The notes: generated by a model not told the origin, from the letters alone. 64,000 bases of DNA from Lachnospiraceae bacterium (GCA_016282745.1 JAEELL010000146.1:1-64000); one strand, 5' to 3'. Positions 46,359 through 54,470 are shown, numbered from the stretch's first letter. Translations and numbers: made by a program.

Positions 46359-46403
46359 AAAAAGGACGCAATTTTCATTCAAAGGAAATTGTGTCCCTTT
46401 TTT
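46359..46403. terminator. Bidirectional terminator between lysS and the element
   Basis: AAAAAGGACGCAATTTTC pairs with GGAAATTGTGTCCCTTTTTT; an A-run on one side and a T-run on the other allow termination in both directions. It isolates the ssb promoter from lysS. Confidence 0.8.
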
Positions 46404-46405
46404 AA

Positions 46406-46434
46406 TTGACTAAAGTTACAAACAGAAGTATAAT
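46406..46434 (+). promoter_or_regulatory. Promoter of ssb (leader module copy 1)
   Basis: TTGACT (46406-46411), 17-bp spacer, perfect TATAAT (46429-46434). The same arrangement recurs at 51257. Confidence 0.85.
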
Positions 46435-46439
46435 CTTTA

Positions 46440-46556
46440 TTAGAGATTGATAGAGGCAAAAGCGCTAATGTTTTGAATGCACTATCGGTCTTATTTTTTT
46501 ATAATTTTTTATCACAATAGGGCAAACAAATAGTGCTTATTTGTCCGGGTTCATTA
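46440..46556 (+). ncRNA. Structured 5' leader, copy 1 (candidate attenuator)
   Basis: The transcript should begin near 46441 with AGAGATTGATAGAGGCAAA, identical in copy 2. AGATTGATAG (46444-46453) pairs with CTATCGGTCT (46482-46491, two G-U pairs), followed by TTATTTTTTTATAA, which has terminator form. A second hairpin (ACAAATA / TATTTGT, about 46523-46541) precedes the ribosome site. The loop differs between copies while pairing is kept. Confidence 0.65.
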
Positions 46557-46571
46557 AAGGAGGTATGTAGA

Positions 46572-47033
46572 ATGAACAAAGTAATTTTAATGGGTAGACT
46601 TACCCGCGATCCAGAGGTGCGTTACAGTAATGGAGCAGATGGAAATCAGATGGCTATTGCCAGATATACTTTAGCGGTTGACAGAAGAGGAAAAACACAG
46701 GAAGGTCAGCAGAATGCAGATTTTATCAGATGTGTTTGCTTTGGAAAAACCGGAGAGTTTACGGAAAAATATTTCCATCAGGGCACAAAAATTGTTGTCG
46801 AAGGAAGAATCCAGACGGGTTCTTACACAGACAAGAATGGAAACCAGGTCTATACAACAGAAGTTGTTGTAGAAAATCAGGAATTTGCCGAAAGTAAATC
46901 AAGCAGTAATGCAAACGCACAGGCACAGCCACAGGCTCAGAACAATCAGTCAGCACCACAGCCAGTAGGTGACGGTTTTATGACCATTCCGGAAGGCGTA
47001 GAGGATGAAGGTTTACCATTTAACTTTAGTTAA
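46572..47033 (+). CDS. ssb: Single-stranded DNA-binding protein (element copy)
   Basis: 153 residues from ATG 46572 (AAAGGAGGT 7 bases upstream). OB-fold motifs MNKVILMGRLTRDPEVRYS, ARYTLAVDR, ADFIRCVCFGKTGEF and GRIQTGSYTDKNGNQVYTTEVVV are complete. The linker is Gln/Asn-rich. The C-terminal tip is atypical: VEDEGLPFNFS instead of ending in the usual DDxLPF, so three residues extend past the Pro-Phe that normally docks partner proteins. A terminator follows, but the AAA+ gene is close behind and lacks another clear promoter. Confidence 0.92.
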   Translation: MNKVILMGRLTRDPEVRYSNGADGNQMAIARYTLAVDRRGKTQEGQQNADFIRCVCFGKTGEFTEKYFHQGTKIVVEGRIQTGSYTDKNGNQVYTTEVVVENQEFAESKSSSNANAQAQPQAQNNQSAPQPVGDGFMTIPEGVEDEGLPFNFS

Positions 47034-47070
47034 TTGGAAAGAAAACAACTAAACAGTAGTTGAGCATTTA

Positions 47071-47100
47071 AAAGGAGAGTTATATAGACTCTCCTTTTTT
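47071..47100 (+). terminator. Terminator after ssb
   Basis: AAAGGAGAGT / ACTCTCCTTT with a short loop, then TTTT. It would limit, but not necessarily block, transcription into the AAA+ gene. Confidence 0.8.
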
Positions 47101-47129
47101 GTGTTCTAAGAAAGAAAGGAGTGTATACA

Positions 47130-48986
47130 ATGAGTGTACGTAGTATGTTAAATAACAGCAAAATTTTGAATGGAAGTGTTCCAGAATGTTTTAAGGAGTA
47201 CGAGAAAAGACCAAAAAGAGGTCAAACGTATGGAATTTATGGTCAGAATATTGTTATCGAGGATAATTGGTTTGAATCAAACAAGACAACAGAAATTATT
47301 CTTAACCCATCATTCCTTAGAGCAATTGATTTAATGACAAAGGAGTTAGTATCTTACGGTTTACAGGAGAGTAACGGAAATGTCAGTTATGTCTTAACAG
47401 AATATTTGGATGAAGCTAGCAACGAAATTATAGCCACGGCTTACAGTCCAAGTTCTGGTAGAGTAAATGGATGTACAAAGTCACCTGTATCTAATCAGTT
47501 TAAAGGTGCCAGAGCAATCAACGGAAAAGACGGTGATGGTACTGAAATCTGGTTATCCCTTCTCGTAACAATTCTTAACGTTAGTTATATGGATGAGAAG
47601 TGGATTAAAGATTTGGGTGGTGCAGACGAAGCTGTTGAATTGCACGATTTACTTAGAAACATTTTGAAAGAGCCAAAAGATAAACCTTCAACAGTTATTT
47701 GGGTTTATAAGTTACAGCAGAAGATATGGGATTTAATGGAAGATTCCAGATTGCCGTTATTGTTTAATACAACGCAGGCAAAAGGAAACGACATTGCTCA
47801 GCAATCTATCGAAAGTGGCTTGTATAATCCGACAACGAATGTTGGAGATTTTACCGTTTTCTGTGAAGGTAAAGCTAAAAAGAAGAGTATTACTAAATTG
47901 GTAGGCGAGATTATTGGTGATTTAAAGGGTAAATATATTACCGTTAATGATCCGAATGAAGTTAAATTGATTCCAGACAACAAGGATTTACTTGTGACAG
48001 AACAGTTAGAGGATTTAATCGAAGCTATCGTGAAAGGACACGAAAGAATCTTTATTCTTCGTGGTGATGCCGGAACGGGTAAAAGTACAGTAGTACAGAA
48101 CCTCGCAACTGCATTACAGTTACCTTACAGATACTTAAATTGTTCTAATGGTACTGATGAAGCGTCTTTGTTGTCCAACATGGTTCCTAATATGGACTCT
48201 GACAAAGAATACTTAACTTTAAAAGAGGCTACAGATATTAGTTTAGGACTCGAATTTGATGCTGCAGGAACAGTTCAGGCTTTAACAGGAAAAGAAGTAG
48301 ATGATGCAATTACTCCGGGAGAAGCGTTAATGCATATTGTAAACGCATTATGTAAGAAACAGAAAGACAGTGAGAAAGATTTCAAACTTGTGAAATCACA
48401 GTTGATTGAAGGTGTTTCAAAACCTAGTGTTGTAGAAATACTTGAGCCAACATTGATTGCTAATGCGGGTGTATTGCCGGCACTTAATTCACTTTTGGAT
48501 GAAACTGGTAAAACAACACTTGTTGACGGAAGCGTAATTGAACTTGATCCAAACTCAATTATCGTGTTTACAACTAACATGGACTATGCAGGTTGTAGAG
48601 ACTTAAACGAGTCACTGAAATCAAGAGCAACTACTATTATTGACTTCGATGAGCTTAGTGATGCGGAAATGGTAAACAGAGTGTTATCAAGAAGCGACAC
48701 AAAGGCTCTTATGCAAGAAAATAATATAAAGTTACCAGAAGCAAGAAAAATGGCTAATTTGATGGCTAGAACACGTTCTCAGCTTGAAAATTATGTTCAT
48801 GAGCAGTTTATTTCAGGAGCTGTATTTGGCTACAGAGAATTTGCTGGTTGGTTTAAAAAGTGGTTGTACACAGGCGATGCAAGAAAGGCTGCAGAAAGCA
48901 CAATCATCACTCATATATCTGGAGATTCAGAAACTAAGGAAGACCTTAGAAATATGATTAACTCAAAGATTCCGGAAACATTGTAA
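47130..48986 (+). CDS. MoxR/CobS-like AAA+ ATPase
   Basis: 618 residues from ATG 47130 (AGAAAGGAG 8 bases upstream). The first 290 residues are not recognised. The AAA+ module has Walker A GDAGTGKST with Lys318, a long insert, then SIIVFTTNMDYAGC (sensor 1 region) and NESLKSRATTIIDF (arginine-finger region). The domain order resembles CobS/MoxR ATPases, which remodel or load metal into partners with a von Willebrand A domain. A VWA protein with a HEVGH motif is encoded 2.4 kb downstream behind a copy of the same promoter-leader module, so the two probably work together. Partner and target are inferred. Confidence 0.75.
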   Translation: MSVRSMLNNSKILNGSVPECFKEYEKRPKRGQTYGIYGQNIVIEDNWFESNKTTEIILNPSFLRAIDLMTKELVSYGLQESNGNVSYVLTEYLDEASNEIIATAYSPSSGRVNGCTKSPVSNQFKGARAINGKDGDGTEIWLSLLVTILNVSYMDEKWIKDLGGADEAVELHDLLRNILKEPKDKPSTVIWVYKLQQKIWDLMEDSRLPLLFNTTQAKGNDIAQQSIESGLYNPTTNVGDFTVFCEGKAKKKSITKLVGEIIGDLKGKYITVNDPNEVKLIPDNKDLLVTEQLEDLIEAIVKGHERIFILRGDAGTGKSTVVQNLATALQLPYRYLNCSNGTDEASLLSNMVPNMDSDKEYLTLKEATDISLGLEFDAAGTVQALTGKEVDDAITPGEALMHIVNALCKKQKDSEKDFKLVKSQLIEGVSKPSVVEILEPTLIANAGVLPALNSLLDETGKTTLVDGSVIELDPNSIIVFTTNMDYAGCRDLNESLKSRATTIIDFDELSDAEMVNRVLSRSDTKALMQENNIKLPEARKMANLMARTRSQLENYVHEQFISGAVFGYREFAGWFKKWLYTGDARKAAESTIITHISGDSETKEDLRNMINSKIPETL

Positions 48987-49000
48987 GGTGGTGATGAATT

Positions 49001-49261
49001 ATGAATATAGCAAGAGAAATTGAAGCCTTTTTCAAAGACAGATGTTATCACGAAGCAAAATTTGTATCGGATTATTCTGGAAGGTTTATGTTTGGAAGAA
49101 AGTGTATTGGATATATCTGTAAACCGAGCGACAAATATAATATTATGGCAGAATTGTCAGCATATTTATCTGAGCAAGGTTTTGATTTATCCATTGTGGA
49201 AGTAAGTGAAGACGAGATGGCATTAGACCGTATCGTTTATTTTCCATATTTAAGTTTATAA
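49001..49261 (+). CDS. Hypothetical protein, 86 residues
   Basis: Starts 14 bp after the AAA+ gene with AAGGTGGTG upstream, so co-transcribed. Sequence begins MNIAREIEAFFKDRCYHEAKF and has no membrane segment. I do not recognise a family. It is followed by a terminator. Confidence 0.6.
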   Translation: MNIAREIEAFFKDRCYHEAKFVSDYSGRFMFGRKCIGYICKPSDKYNIMAELSAYLSEQGFDLSIVEVSEDEMALDRIVYFPYLSL

Positions 49262-49267
49262 GAGGAA

Positions 49268-49299
49268 ACGAGGGTTGTGTTTACAACTCTCGTTTTTTT
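49268..49299 (+). terminator. Terminator with TGTTTACA loop
   Basis: AACGAGGGTTGT / ACAACTCTCGTT with G-U pair, then TTTTTT. The loop contains GTTTACA (49279-49285), the element-wide motif. Confidence 0.8.
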
Positions 49300-49353
49300 C
49301 AAATTAAAGAATGAATTTATGATAAAGAGAGAAAGAAAAAGGAGGTTATTAAA

Positions 49354-50292
49354 ATGAAAGATAACAGAGTAATCAATGTATTTGTGGAAAAGGCACTATC
49401 TACTTTAGGCTCATTTGATATTACATCTAGTGATAGACATAATTACAAAACAAATTACCATTACGTACAGGACAATGTAGGTAAGGCAAAATTTATATAT
49501 GGAATTTGTGGGTATAGTGATGATAGCATAAGTTCAAAAATCAATAACAAGCTTGAAATTGCAGCTATTGTATCTGAAGAAATGGTTTACATTGTAGATC
49601 GTTTTAAAGTTGGTGGTTATTATATTGAACTCCCAGAAAACGCTATAGATTTTGCTTTCGCATTAAGAACAAAGATTACGGATTTTAAAGAAAGAATATT
49701 TCCAACATATATTGACAGTCTTCCTGTACATGAAATTCCTCAGAAAAGAGAAAATCAAATAAAAGAGAAGGCGAGAGATTATGTGTTGGAAGGAATTACC
49801 AATCCATATAGTATAATTCAGTTCCCGGAAATTATAAATGAACAGGATATTGTAGATGACCTTTGTGGACGAATTTGTTTAGAAGATGAAATCTTGAAAT
49901 ATCTTGAAGAAAGACGTGAAATATGGATTGATACAAAATCAGAGATAGAAGCAATTAAAAAGTATATGAAAAGTCCTGATATTTTAAGCGATTGGGAAGC
50001 AAGACTTTCTAAATCAGTAAACAATATTGATGCAAAGTATCTGACCGTTGAATTTGAATTAAATGGAAAAAAAGCGCAAGGTAAACTTGCACCAAGAATG
50101 ATTTTAGAGAAACTTAAAGATAATGATTCATTCTGCGATTATAACTTTAACACAACTGTAAACGGAGAAAAATTAATGAATGAGTTAGATGCTAGTAGAA
50201 GATGGAATGATGGAAAAGAAAGAATATTCTGTAAACACATTTCAAAAATTACATATGGCAGAAAAGCAATCTATACAAAGAATGGAGAATAA
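49354..50292 (+). CDS. Hypothetical protein, 312 residues
   Basis: AAAAGGAGG precedes ATG 49354. A soluble, charged protein; the middle (RENQIKEKARDYVLEGI) and the Lys/Glu-rich C-terminal half are probably helical. I do not recognise a family. A 10-codon frame with a similar start (MKDESFVNVI) lies just downstream at 50294-50326, possibly a broken copy of this gene's 5' end. Confidence 0.6.
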   Translation: MKDNRVINVFVEKALSTLGSFDITSSDRHNYKTNYHYVQDNVGKAKFIYGICGYSDDSISSKINNKLEIAAIVSEEMVYIVDRFKVGGYYIELPENAIDFAFALRTKITDFKERIFPTYIDSLPVHEIPQKRENQIKEKARDYVLEGITNPYSIIQFPEIINEQDIVDDLCGRICLEDEILKYLEERREIWIDTKSEIEAIKKYMKSPDILSDWEARLSKSVNNIDAKYLTVEFELNGKKAQGKLAPRMILEKLKDNDSFCDYNFNTTVNGEKLMNELDASRRWNDGKERIFCKHISKITYGRKAIYTKNGE

Positions 50293-50338
50293 TATGAAAG
50301 ATGAATCATTCGTAAACGTAATTTAGAAAGGAGCTAAT

Positions 50339-50677
50339 ATGAGTCAATTTAAGGAGTTATATCGAGTTAGCTTAGATCACGAGAATGGAGAATATAAGTT
50401 TAATATTTATTCAAGCACTTACGAATTAACAGAATTTGTTAATGTACCTATGATTGCGTGGAGCGATACAAAAGCAACAAATTTTGTACCGGTAGATAAC
50501 GTAAACGTAGTTCTTGAAAATTACTGTTATACCGATAATATTGAAAGATTAGAAGAACTTAAAATTGTAATTCTCAAAAAATTAATAGATGAATCAACTG
50601 AGAATATCAGATTTTTTCAGAAAAAAAGAGCTGAATTGATAATGAAATTCATTGAAACAAGAAAGGAGCAATTATGA
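50339..50677 (+). CDS. Hypothetical protein, 112 residues
   Basis: AGAAAGGAG precedes ATG 50339. The first half is beta-like (EYKFNIYSSTYELTEFVNVP); the last 45 residues are a charged helix (ESTENIRFFQKKRAELIMK). It overlaps the next gene by 4 bp (ATGA). Family not recognised. Confidence 0.6.
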   Translation: MSQFKELYRVSLDHENGEYKFNIYSSTYELTEFVNVPMIAWSDTKATNFVPVDNVNVVLENYCYTDNIERLEELKIVILKKLIDESTENIRFFQKKRAELIMKFIETRKEQL

Positions 50678-50964
50678 GCGCACTAAAAGAAAGAATTTTA
50701 AAGGAATTTTGGGATTATGTTTTAAAACACGATAGTGCTGTGGTGCTTTGGGATGATTGGGAAGATGTAACAATTTACATTAAGCCAGATGAACTCGTGG
50801 ATTTCGCAAAAACTTACATTATTGATTTTGAAAGCAGAGTAAGAGGCGAGATAGACGAAGATGGAGATGTAACTGTTGAAGTTATAGGCTCTCTTTTAAA
50901 CGGCTATGGCATTACGCTCGAAGAACTTGTAAACACGAAACCAGAAAACGTAGAATGGAGTTAG
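50674..50964 (+). CDS. Hypothetical protein, 96 residues
   Basis: Coupled by ATGA overlap to the gene before. Acidic (VVLWDDWEDVTIYIKPDEL, then GEIDEDGDVTVEVIG). The acidity and small size would fit a DNA mimic or regulatory subunit, but nothing proves this. Family not recognised. Confidence 0.6.
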   Translation: MSALKERILKEFWDYVLKHDSAVVLWDDWEDVTIYIKPDELVDFAKTYIIDFESRVRGEIDEDGDVTVEVIGSLLNGYGITLEELVNTKPENVEWS

Positions 50965-50975
50965 GAGGATTTAAA

Positions 50976-51200
50976 ATGGATATTAATAGAATTAGAAGTA
51001 ACTATATTGGGGCAAATTTTATGATAGATGATTATGATTACCTGTTTAAGGGTGAAGTTGTCACTGTTGACGAACTTTATATGATGATTGTAGTGAAGGA
51101 AATCGTTAAAGATTGTCCTTATGCTATGGATTCATTTGTGAAGGTTGGAAATAAAATCTGCTATCCTTTATCTAATTTGCCAAAAATGTTGAAACTATAA
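50976..51200 (+). CDS. Hypothetical protein, 74 residues
   Basis: ATG 50976 is 7 bases after TAGGAGGA; the frame is open further upstream but overlaps the previous gene. Sequence MDINRIRSNYIGANFMIDDYD, no membrane segment, family not recognised. It ends the operon before a terminator. Confidence 0.6.
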   Translation: MDINRIRSNYIGANFMIDDYDYLFKGEVVTVDELYMMIVVKEIVKDCPYAMDSFVKVGNKICYPLSNLPKMLKL

Positions 51201-51228
51201 TCTAAAAGAATTAACAGAAAGAAAGAGG

Positions 51229-51256
51229 CCCTCATTAAAAAGTGGGGGCTTTTTCA
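51229..51256 (+). terminator. Rho-independent terminator
   Basis: AGGCCCTCA / TGGGGGCTT hairpin followed by TTTT; it ends just before the second promoter-leader module. Confidence 0.75.
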
Positions 51257-51285
51257 TTGACTTAAATTGTAAACTAGAGTAAAAT
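51257..51285 (+). promoter_or_regulatory. Promoter of the VWA gene (leader module copy 2)
   Basis: TTGACT (51257-51262), 17-bp spacer, TAAAAT (51280-51285). Same -35 hexamer and spacer as the ssb promoter. The spacer contains TGTAAAC (51268-51274). Confidence 0.8.
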
Positions 51286-51290
51286 ATCTA

Positions 51291-51402
51291 TTAGAGATTG
51301 ATAGAGGCAAATGCAATTATTTAATTGAGTGACTCTAGCAGTCTTATTTTTTTTATAATAATTTATTTATCAAGAAAGACGTGCCTATGGTGCGTCTTTT
51401 TT
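51291..51402 (+). ncRNA. Structured 5' leader, copy 2 (candidate attenuator)
   Basis: AGAGATTGATAGAGGCAAA (51293-51311) repeats the copy 1 start. AGATTGATAGAG (51295-51306) pairs with CTCTAGCAGTCT (51333-51344) with one mismatch, followed by TTATTTTTTTTATAA. A second hairpin AAAGACG (51375-51381) / CGTCTTTTTT (51393-51402) has full terminator form and ends 10 bases before the ribosome site of the VWA gene. Confidence 0.65.
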
Positions 51403-51427
51403 GCGTTATGTGAAAGGAGTGAAACAA

Positions 51428-53734
51428 ATGAAAAGAAACAAAGCAAAGCTTATAGCTGAAGCTAAAGCACAAATGACTGAAAAAGATTATTTTCAGTCAA
51501 ATTCCTTTAGGGAACATCTGGATCATATGTTTAAATTTATGACCAGATGCCAAAAAAAGGGATGTATTGAAGTCTCGGATTATGGAGACGCGACAGCTTG
51601 TACAGACGGAAAGAAGGTTATGATTAACTGGAATAGTCCTATACAAAAGGGGTTTAATACTTTTAAGTTAAAAGTAATGAGCACTTTAGGACTGTTCTAT
51701 CATGAAGTAGGGCATATTATTTATACGGACTTTGATACTAATCGTGATTATGAGGAGCGAATAGTGAAGGAGGGCAAACTAGATGTCAGACCGGATGCAG
51801 CGTTAAGAGCTGAAAAAGACAGTTTAGAATATTTCTTGGAAATACGTCCTGTTTACAGAAATTATATCGGACTAATATTTCATAACATTATGAATATCAT
51901 CGAAGATGTATGGATGGAAAACAAGGTAAGTGCAGAATATTCGGGAACCGTTGCTGACTGTCTGAGAAACAATCGTGTAAAAATGCTCGATGAGTGTCCG
52001 ACATTAAAAAGAATGATTGATTCAGAGTATGACAATATTGCGATTACAATGAATTTAATTCTTTGCTATGCTTCATCAGGGCTTATTCCAAACCCTCATC
52101 AGTATGAAACAGTTCACACACAGGCTTTGGATGATGCAAAAGCATTTATCGATGCCGGAATTAGTAACGACAATGTTTGGGGTAGAATTATTGCTTCTAC
52201 AAACATAATGCTAAGTATGTGGCAGTTGATTCAAGATGAAATCGAAGAACAGGAAGAAAAAAAGAAAGAAGAAGAGTCAAGGCAGAACGAACAACAAAAC
52301 GAACAACAAAACGAACAGCCAAATTCGCAAAATAAGCAGTCAGAAGAAGAAAAAGGTAGTTCTAATAGGCAGAAGACTGAAAAAGGCGAAAATGAGCCAA
52401 ATAATGGCAATTCTAAGCCTGATTCAAGTTCTAATCAATCAAATCAGACATCAAAACAAAAAGAGATGGATAAAGAGATTGAAAAGCAATTATCCAGTCA
52501 ATTAGAACAGCAGACAAAACAATCATCTAATTCTAATGATGAAGCTAGAACTTCAAAACACTTTAGAGGTGAAAAAGCCAAAAAAGAGGAAGAAGAAAAC
52601 GGCTCTGAAGAAAAAGGTGGTACAGGCAAGACTGACGAAAATGCGAAAGAAGAAGAAAAAGAAGTTCTATCAAATGAAGCCAGCGAGGGAAGAACCGAAA
52701 TAGCTAATATGCTTGAAAATTCCCCGCGATTTGCGGAAACTGAAGGCTCGGCAGATGGAGAACTTGACCAGGGAGGAAAAATAGATTACGAAAGTAAGGT
52801 GTTTTCGACTTCCGATGGTATTGGTTCAAAAATCGAAAAATCAATCAATGATTGTGCCGAAGAATCTGTAAACCGAGAACTTTTAGAGGAAAATAGGCGT
52901 GAACTTGCTAGAGAAGTAGCAGATGTTCCGTTTACAAATAATCATGTGGGCGTAAATTTTAGTATAGGTCGTCATGAAAGTGTAAGCGATAATGACATCG
53001 AAGAATATAATCGGCAAAAAGAAGCACTTAAATACTCGAAAGCTTTGCAAAAGGCACTGGAAGAAACTTTAAAGAAAAAGCCTGACGAAATTAGTAGAAG
53101 ACAATGGCTCGGAAAGGGATTGGACAAAAACAATCTTTACGACCGTCAACAGAAAGTCTTTTACAAAAAGAATATTCCGTCAGAAACTAATCTTGCAGTC
53201 GCTGTGCTGATTGATGAATCTGGTTCTATGCATGGTAGAAAACTTGTTGAAGCTACTCGAATGGCTGTTATTTTGGAAGATTTCTGTAGAAACTTTAAAA
53301 TACCTGTACATATTGCTGGTCATCATTGGTCGGGAAGAGTACATTATGACATCTACAGAGATTTTGATGACATTGATGGAATGGATCGATTCCGTTTGAT
53401 GCAGATTAGAGCAAGTGGCTGTAATAGAGATGGAGCTGCATTGCAATACTGCGGAGAACATCTTCTTAAAAGACCAGAAGAAAAGAAATTATTGATTTTA
53501 ATATCAGATGGTCAGCCTAATGCCGATGGTTACAGAGGTGAATGTGCAAAACAGGATTTAAAGGCAATTAAGAAGAAACTCAAACAGAGAGGCGTTGAAT
53601 TGTTTGCAGCTGCAATCGATGATGACAAGGAATACATTAAAGCTATTTACGGTGATGGATTCTTAGACATGTCGGACTTAAAGAGATTGCCAAAGACAAT
53701 GGTTCGTCTGGTTGAAAACTTTATGAATGTGTAA
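51428..53734 (+). CDS. CobT-like VWA-domain protein with HEVGH metallopeptidase-like motif
   Basis: 768 residues from ATG 51428 (GAAAGGAG 7 bases upstream). An N-terminal domain contains FYHEVGHIIYTDFD (His92, Glu93, His96), a zincin-like HExxH. Residues about 285-440 are a low-complexity Glu/Gln/Asn/Lys/Ser linker (repeated 'NEQQ'). The C-terminal VWA domain has the complete MIDAS start DESGS (Asp596, Ser598, Ser600) and a later ILISDGQP strand. The order matches CobT-like partners of CobS/MoxR ATPases, such as the one at 47130. CobT itself works in cobalt chelation, but no corrin genes are present, so a different target is expected. It has its own copy of the leader module. Confidence 0.78.
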   Translation: MKRNKAKLIAEAKAQMTEKDYFQSNSFREHLDHMFKFMTRCQKKGCIEVSDYGDATACTDGKKVMINWNSPIQKGFNTFKLKVMSTLGLFYHEVGHIIYTDFDTNRDYEERIVKEGKLDVRPDAALRAEKDSLEYFLEIRPVYRNYIGLIFHNIMNIIEDVWMENKVSAEYSGTVADCLRNNRVKMLDECPTLKRMIDSEYDNIAITMNLILCYASSGLIPNPHQYETVHTQALDDAKAFIDAGISNDNVWGRIIASTNIMLSMWQLIQDEIEEQEEKKKEEESRQNEQQNEQQNEQPNSQNKQSEEEKGSSNRQKTEKGENEPNNGNSKPDSSSNQSNQTSKQKEMDKEIEKQLSSQLEQQTKQSSNSNDEARTSKHFRGEKAKKEEEENGSEEKGGTGKTDENAKEEEKEVLSNEASEGRTEIANMLENSPRFAETEGSADGELDQGGKIDYESKVFSTSDGIGSKIEKSINDCAEESVNRELLEENRRELAREVADVPFTNNHVGVNFSIGRHESVSDNDIEEYNRQKEALKYSKALQKALEETLKKKPDEISRRQWLGKGLDKNNLYDRQQKVFYKKNIPSETNLAVAVLIDESGSMHGRKLVEATRMAVILEDFCRNFKIPVHIAGHHWSGRVHYDIYRDFDDIDGMDRFRLMQIRASGCNRDGAALQYCGEHLLKRPEEKKLLILISDGQPNADGYRGECAKQDLKAIKKKLKQRGVELFAAAIDDDKEYIKAIYGDGFLDMSDLKRLPKTMVRLVENFMNV

Positions 53735-53742
53735 TTATGAAA

Positions 53743-53774
53743 GGATAATCTGTAAACACGGATTATCCTTTTTT
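53743..53774 (+). terminator. Terminator with TGTAAACA loop
   Basis: GGATAATC / GATTATCC stem, loop containing TGTAAACAC, then six T residues. The loop again holds the element-wide motif. Confidence 0.85.
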
Positions 53775-53791
53775 GAAAGGAGAGATAAGTA

Positions 53792-54028
53792 ATGTTAGAA
53801 GGAAAAGCAGTAAGAAAGTATTTTACAAATCATCCAGAAGCCAAAGATATTATCGAAAATATGGAAATTCAAATTAAATGTGGATTTGATTTGAAACATG
53901 AGGAAATGTATAGAAAACTGAATATTCAAGATGTTAGATACATTTCTTTTGAAGGATGGTTTGGCGAAAAAGGAGTTTTTGCATGGTATTACCCTATGGG
54001 AGTACCACATTATGTAAAAATCGGATAG
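53792..54028 (+). CDS. Hypothetical protein, 78 residues
   Basis: GAAAGGAG precedes ATG 53792. Sequence MLEGKAVRKYFTNHPEAKDI with a Gly/Trp/Tyr-rich end (EGWFGEKGVFAWYYPMG). No membrane segment. Family not recognised. Confidence 0.55.
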   Translation: MLEGKAVRKYFTNHPEAKDIIENMEIQIKCGFDLKHEEMYRKLNIQDVRYISFEGWFGEKGVFAWYYPMGVPHYVKIG

Positions 54029-54060
54029 AAGTACATTTATAAATAAAGGAGAATGAAAGA

Positions 54061-54453
54061 ATGAAAAAAGGATTAAAAGCAATTATTTTCGCCCAAGGAA
54101 AACGGTTCCGTGAACTAGAAGTAATGAAAATGCATTACAAAGTAGAAGATAATTCTTTGTGGATTACAGACCATGAAAATGTAATTCATGATTTAGACTT
54201 GGACGATCAGTACGAAGTAGTTATAAAAACGGAAAGAAAGGACATCATTGGAAAACAAACAAAGCAAGCAAGAATCTATGACAAACTTATGGATAAAGAA
54301 ATTGGTGCAATTATGTTGGACAATGGTGATGCTATTCTTTGTGACAATGGAGATTTAATCAAAAGTAAAGAAATTGGACCAGACTGTAACTTTCAGATCA
54401 GAGAAAATTACAGACATTGGGTTTCTTTATCTGAAGAAATTATTGGCGATTAA
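54061..54453 (+). CDS. Hypothetical protein, 130 residues
   Basis: TAAAGGAG precedes ATG 54061. Mostly beta-like, acidic (DHENVIHDLDLDDQYEVV; AIMLDNGDAILCDNGD). Family not recognised. Short spacing to both neighbours suggests one operon from 53792 to 55663. Confidence 0.58.
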   Translation: MKKGLKAIIFAQGKRFRELEVMKMHYKVEDNSLWITDHENVIHDLDLDDQYEVVIKTERKDIIGKQTKQARIYDKLMDKEIGAIMLDNGDAILCDNGDLIKSKEIGPDCNFQIRENYRHWVSLSEEIIGD

Positions 54454-54470
54454 GAAAGGAGAATGAAGTG

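Larger units (their letters stand above)
46233..46571 (+). other. Chromosome/element junction and ssb leader region
   Basis: The 339-bp gap holds, in order: a perfect 12-bp tandem duplication (46267-46290), a strong symmetrical hairpin (46359-46403), a sigma-A promoter (46406-46434), the structured leader and the ssb ribosome site. No gene is visible. The change from housekeeping to mobile-element genes places the left boundary here. Confidence 0.6.
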
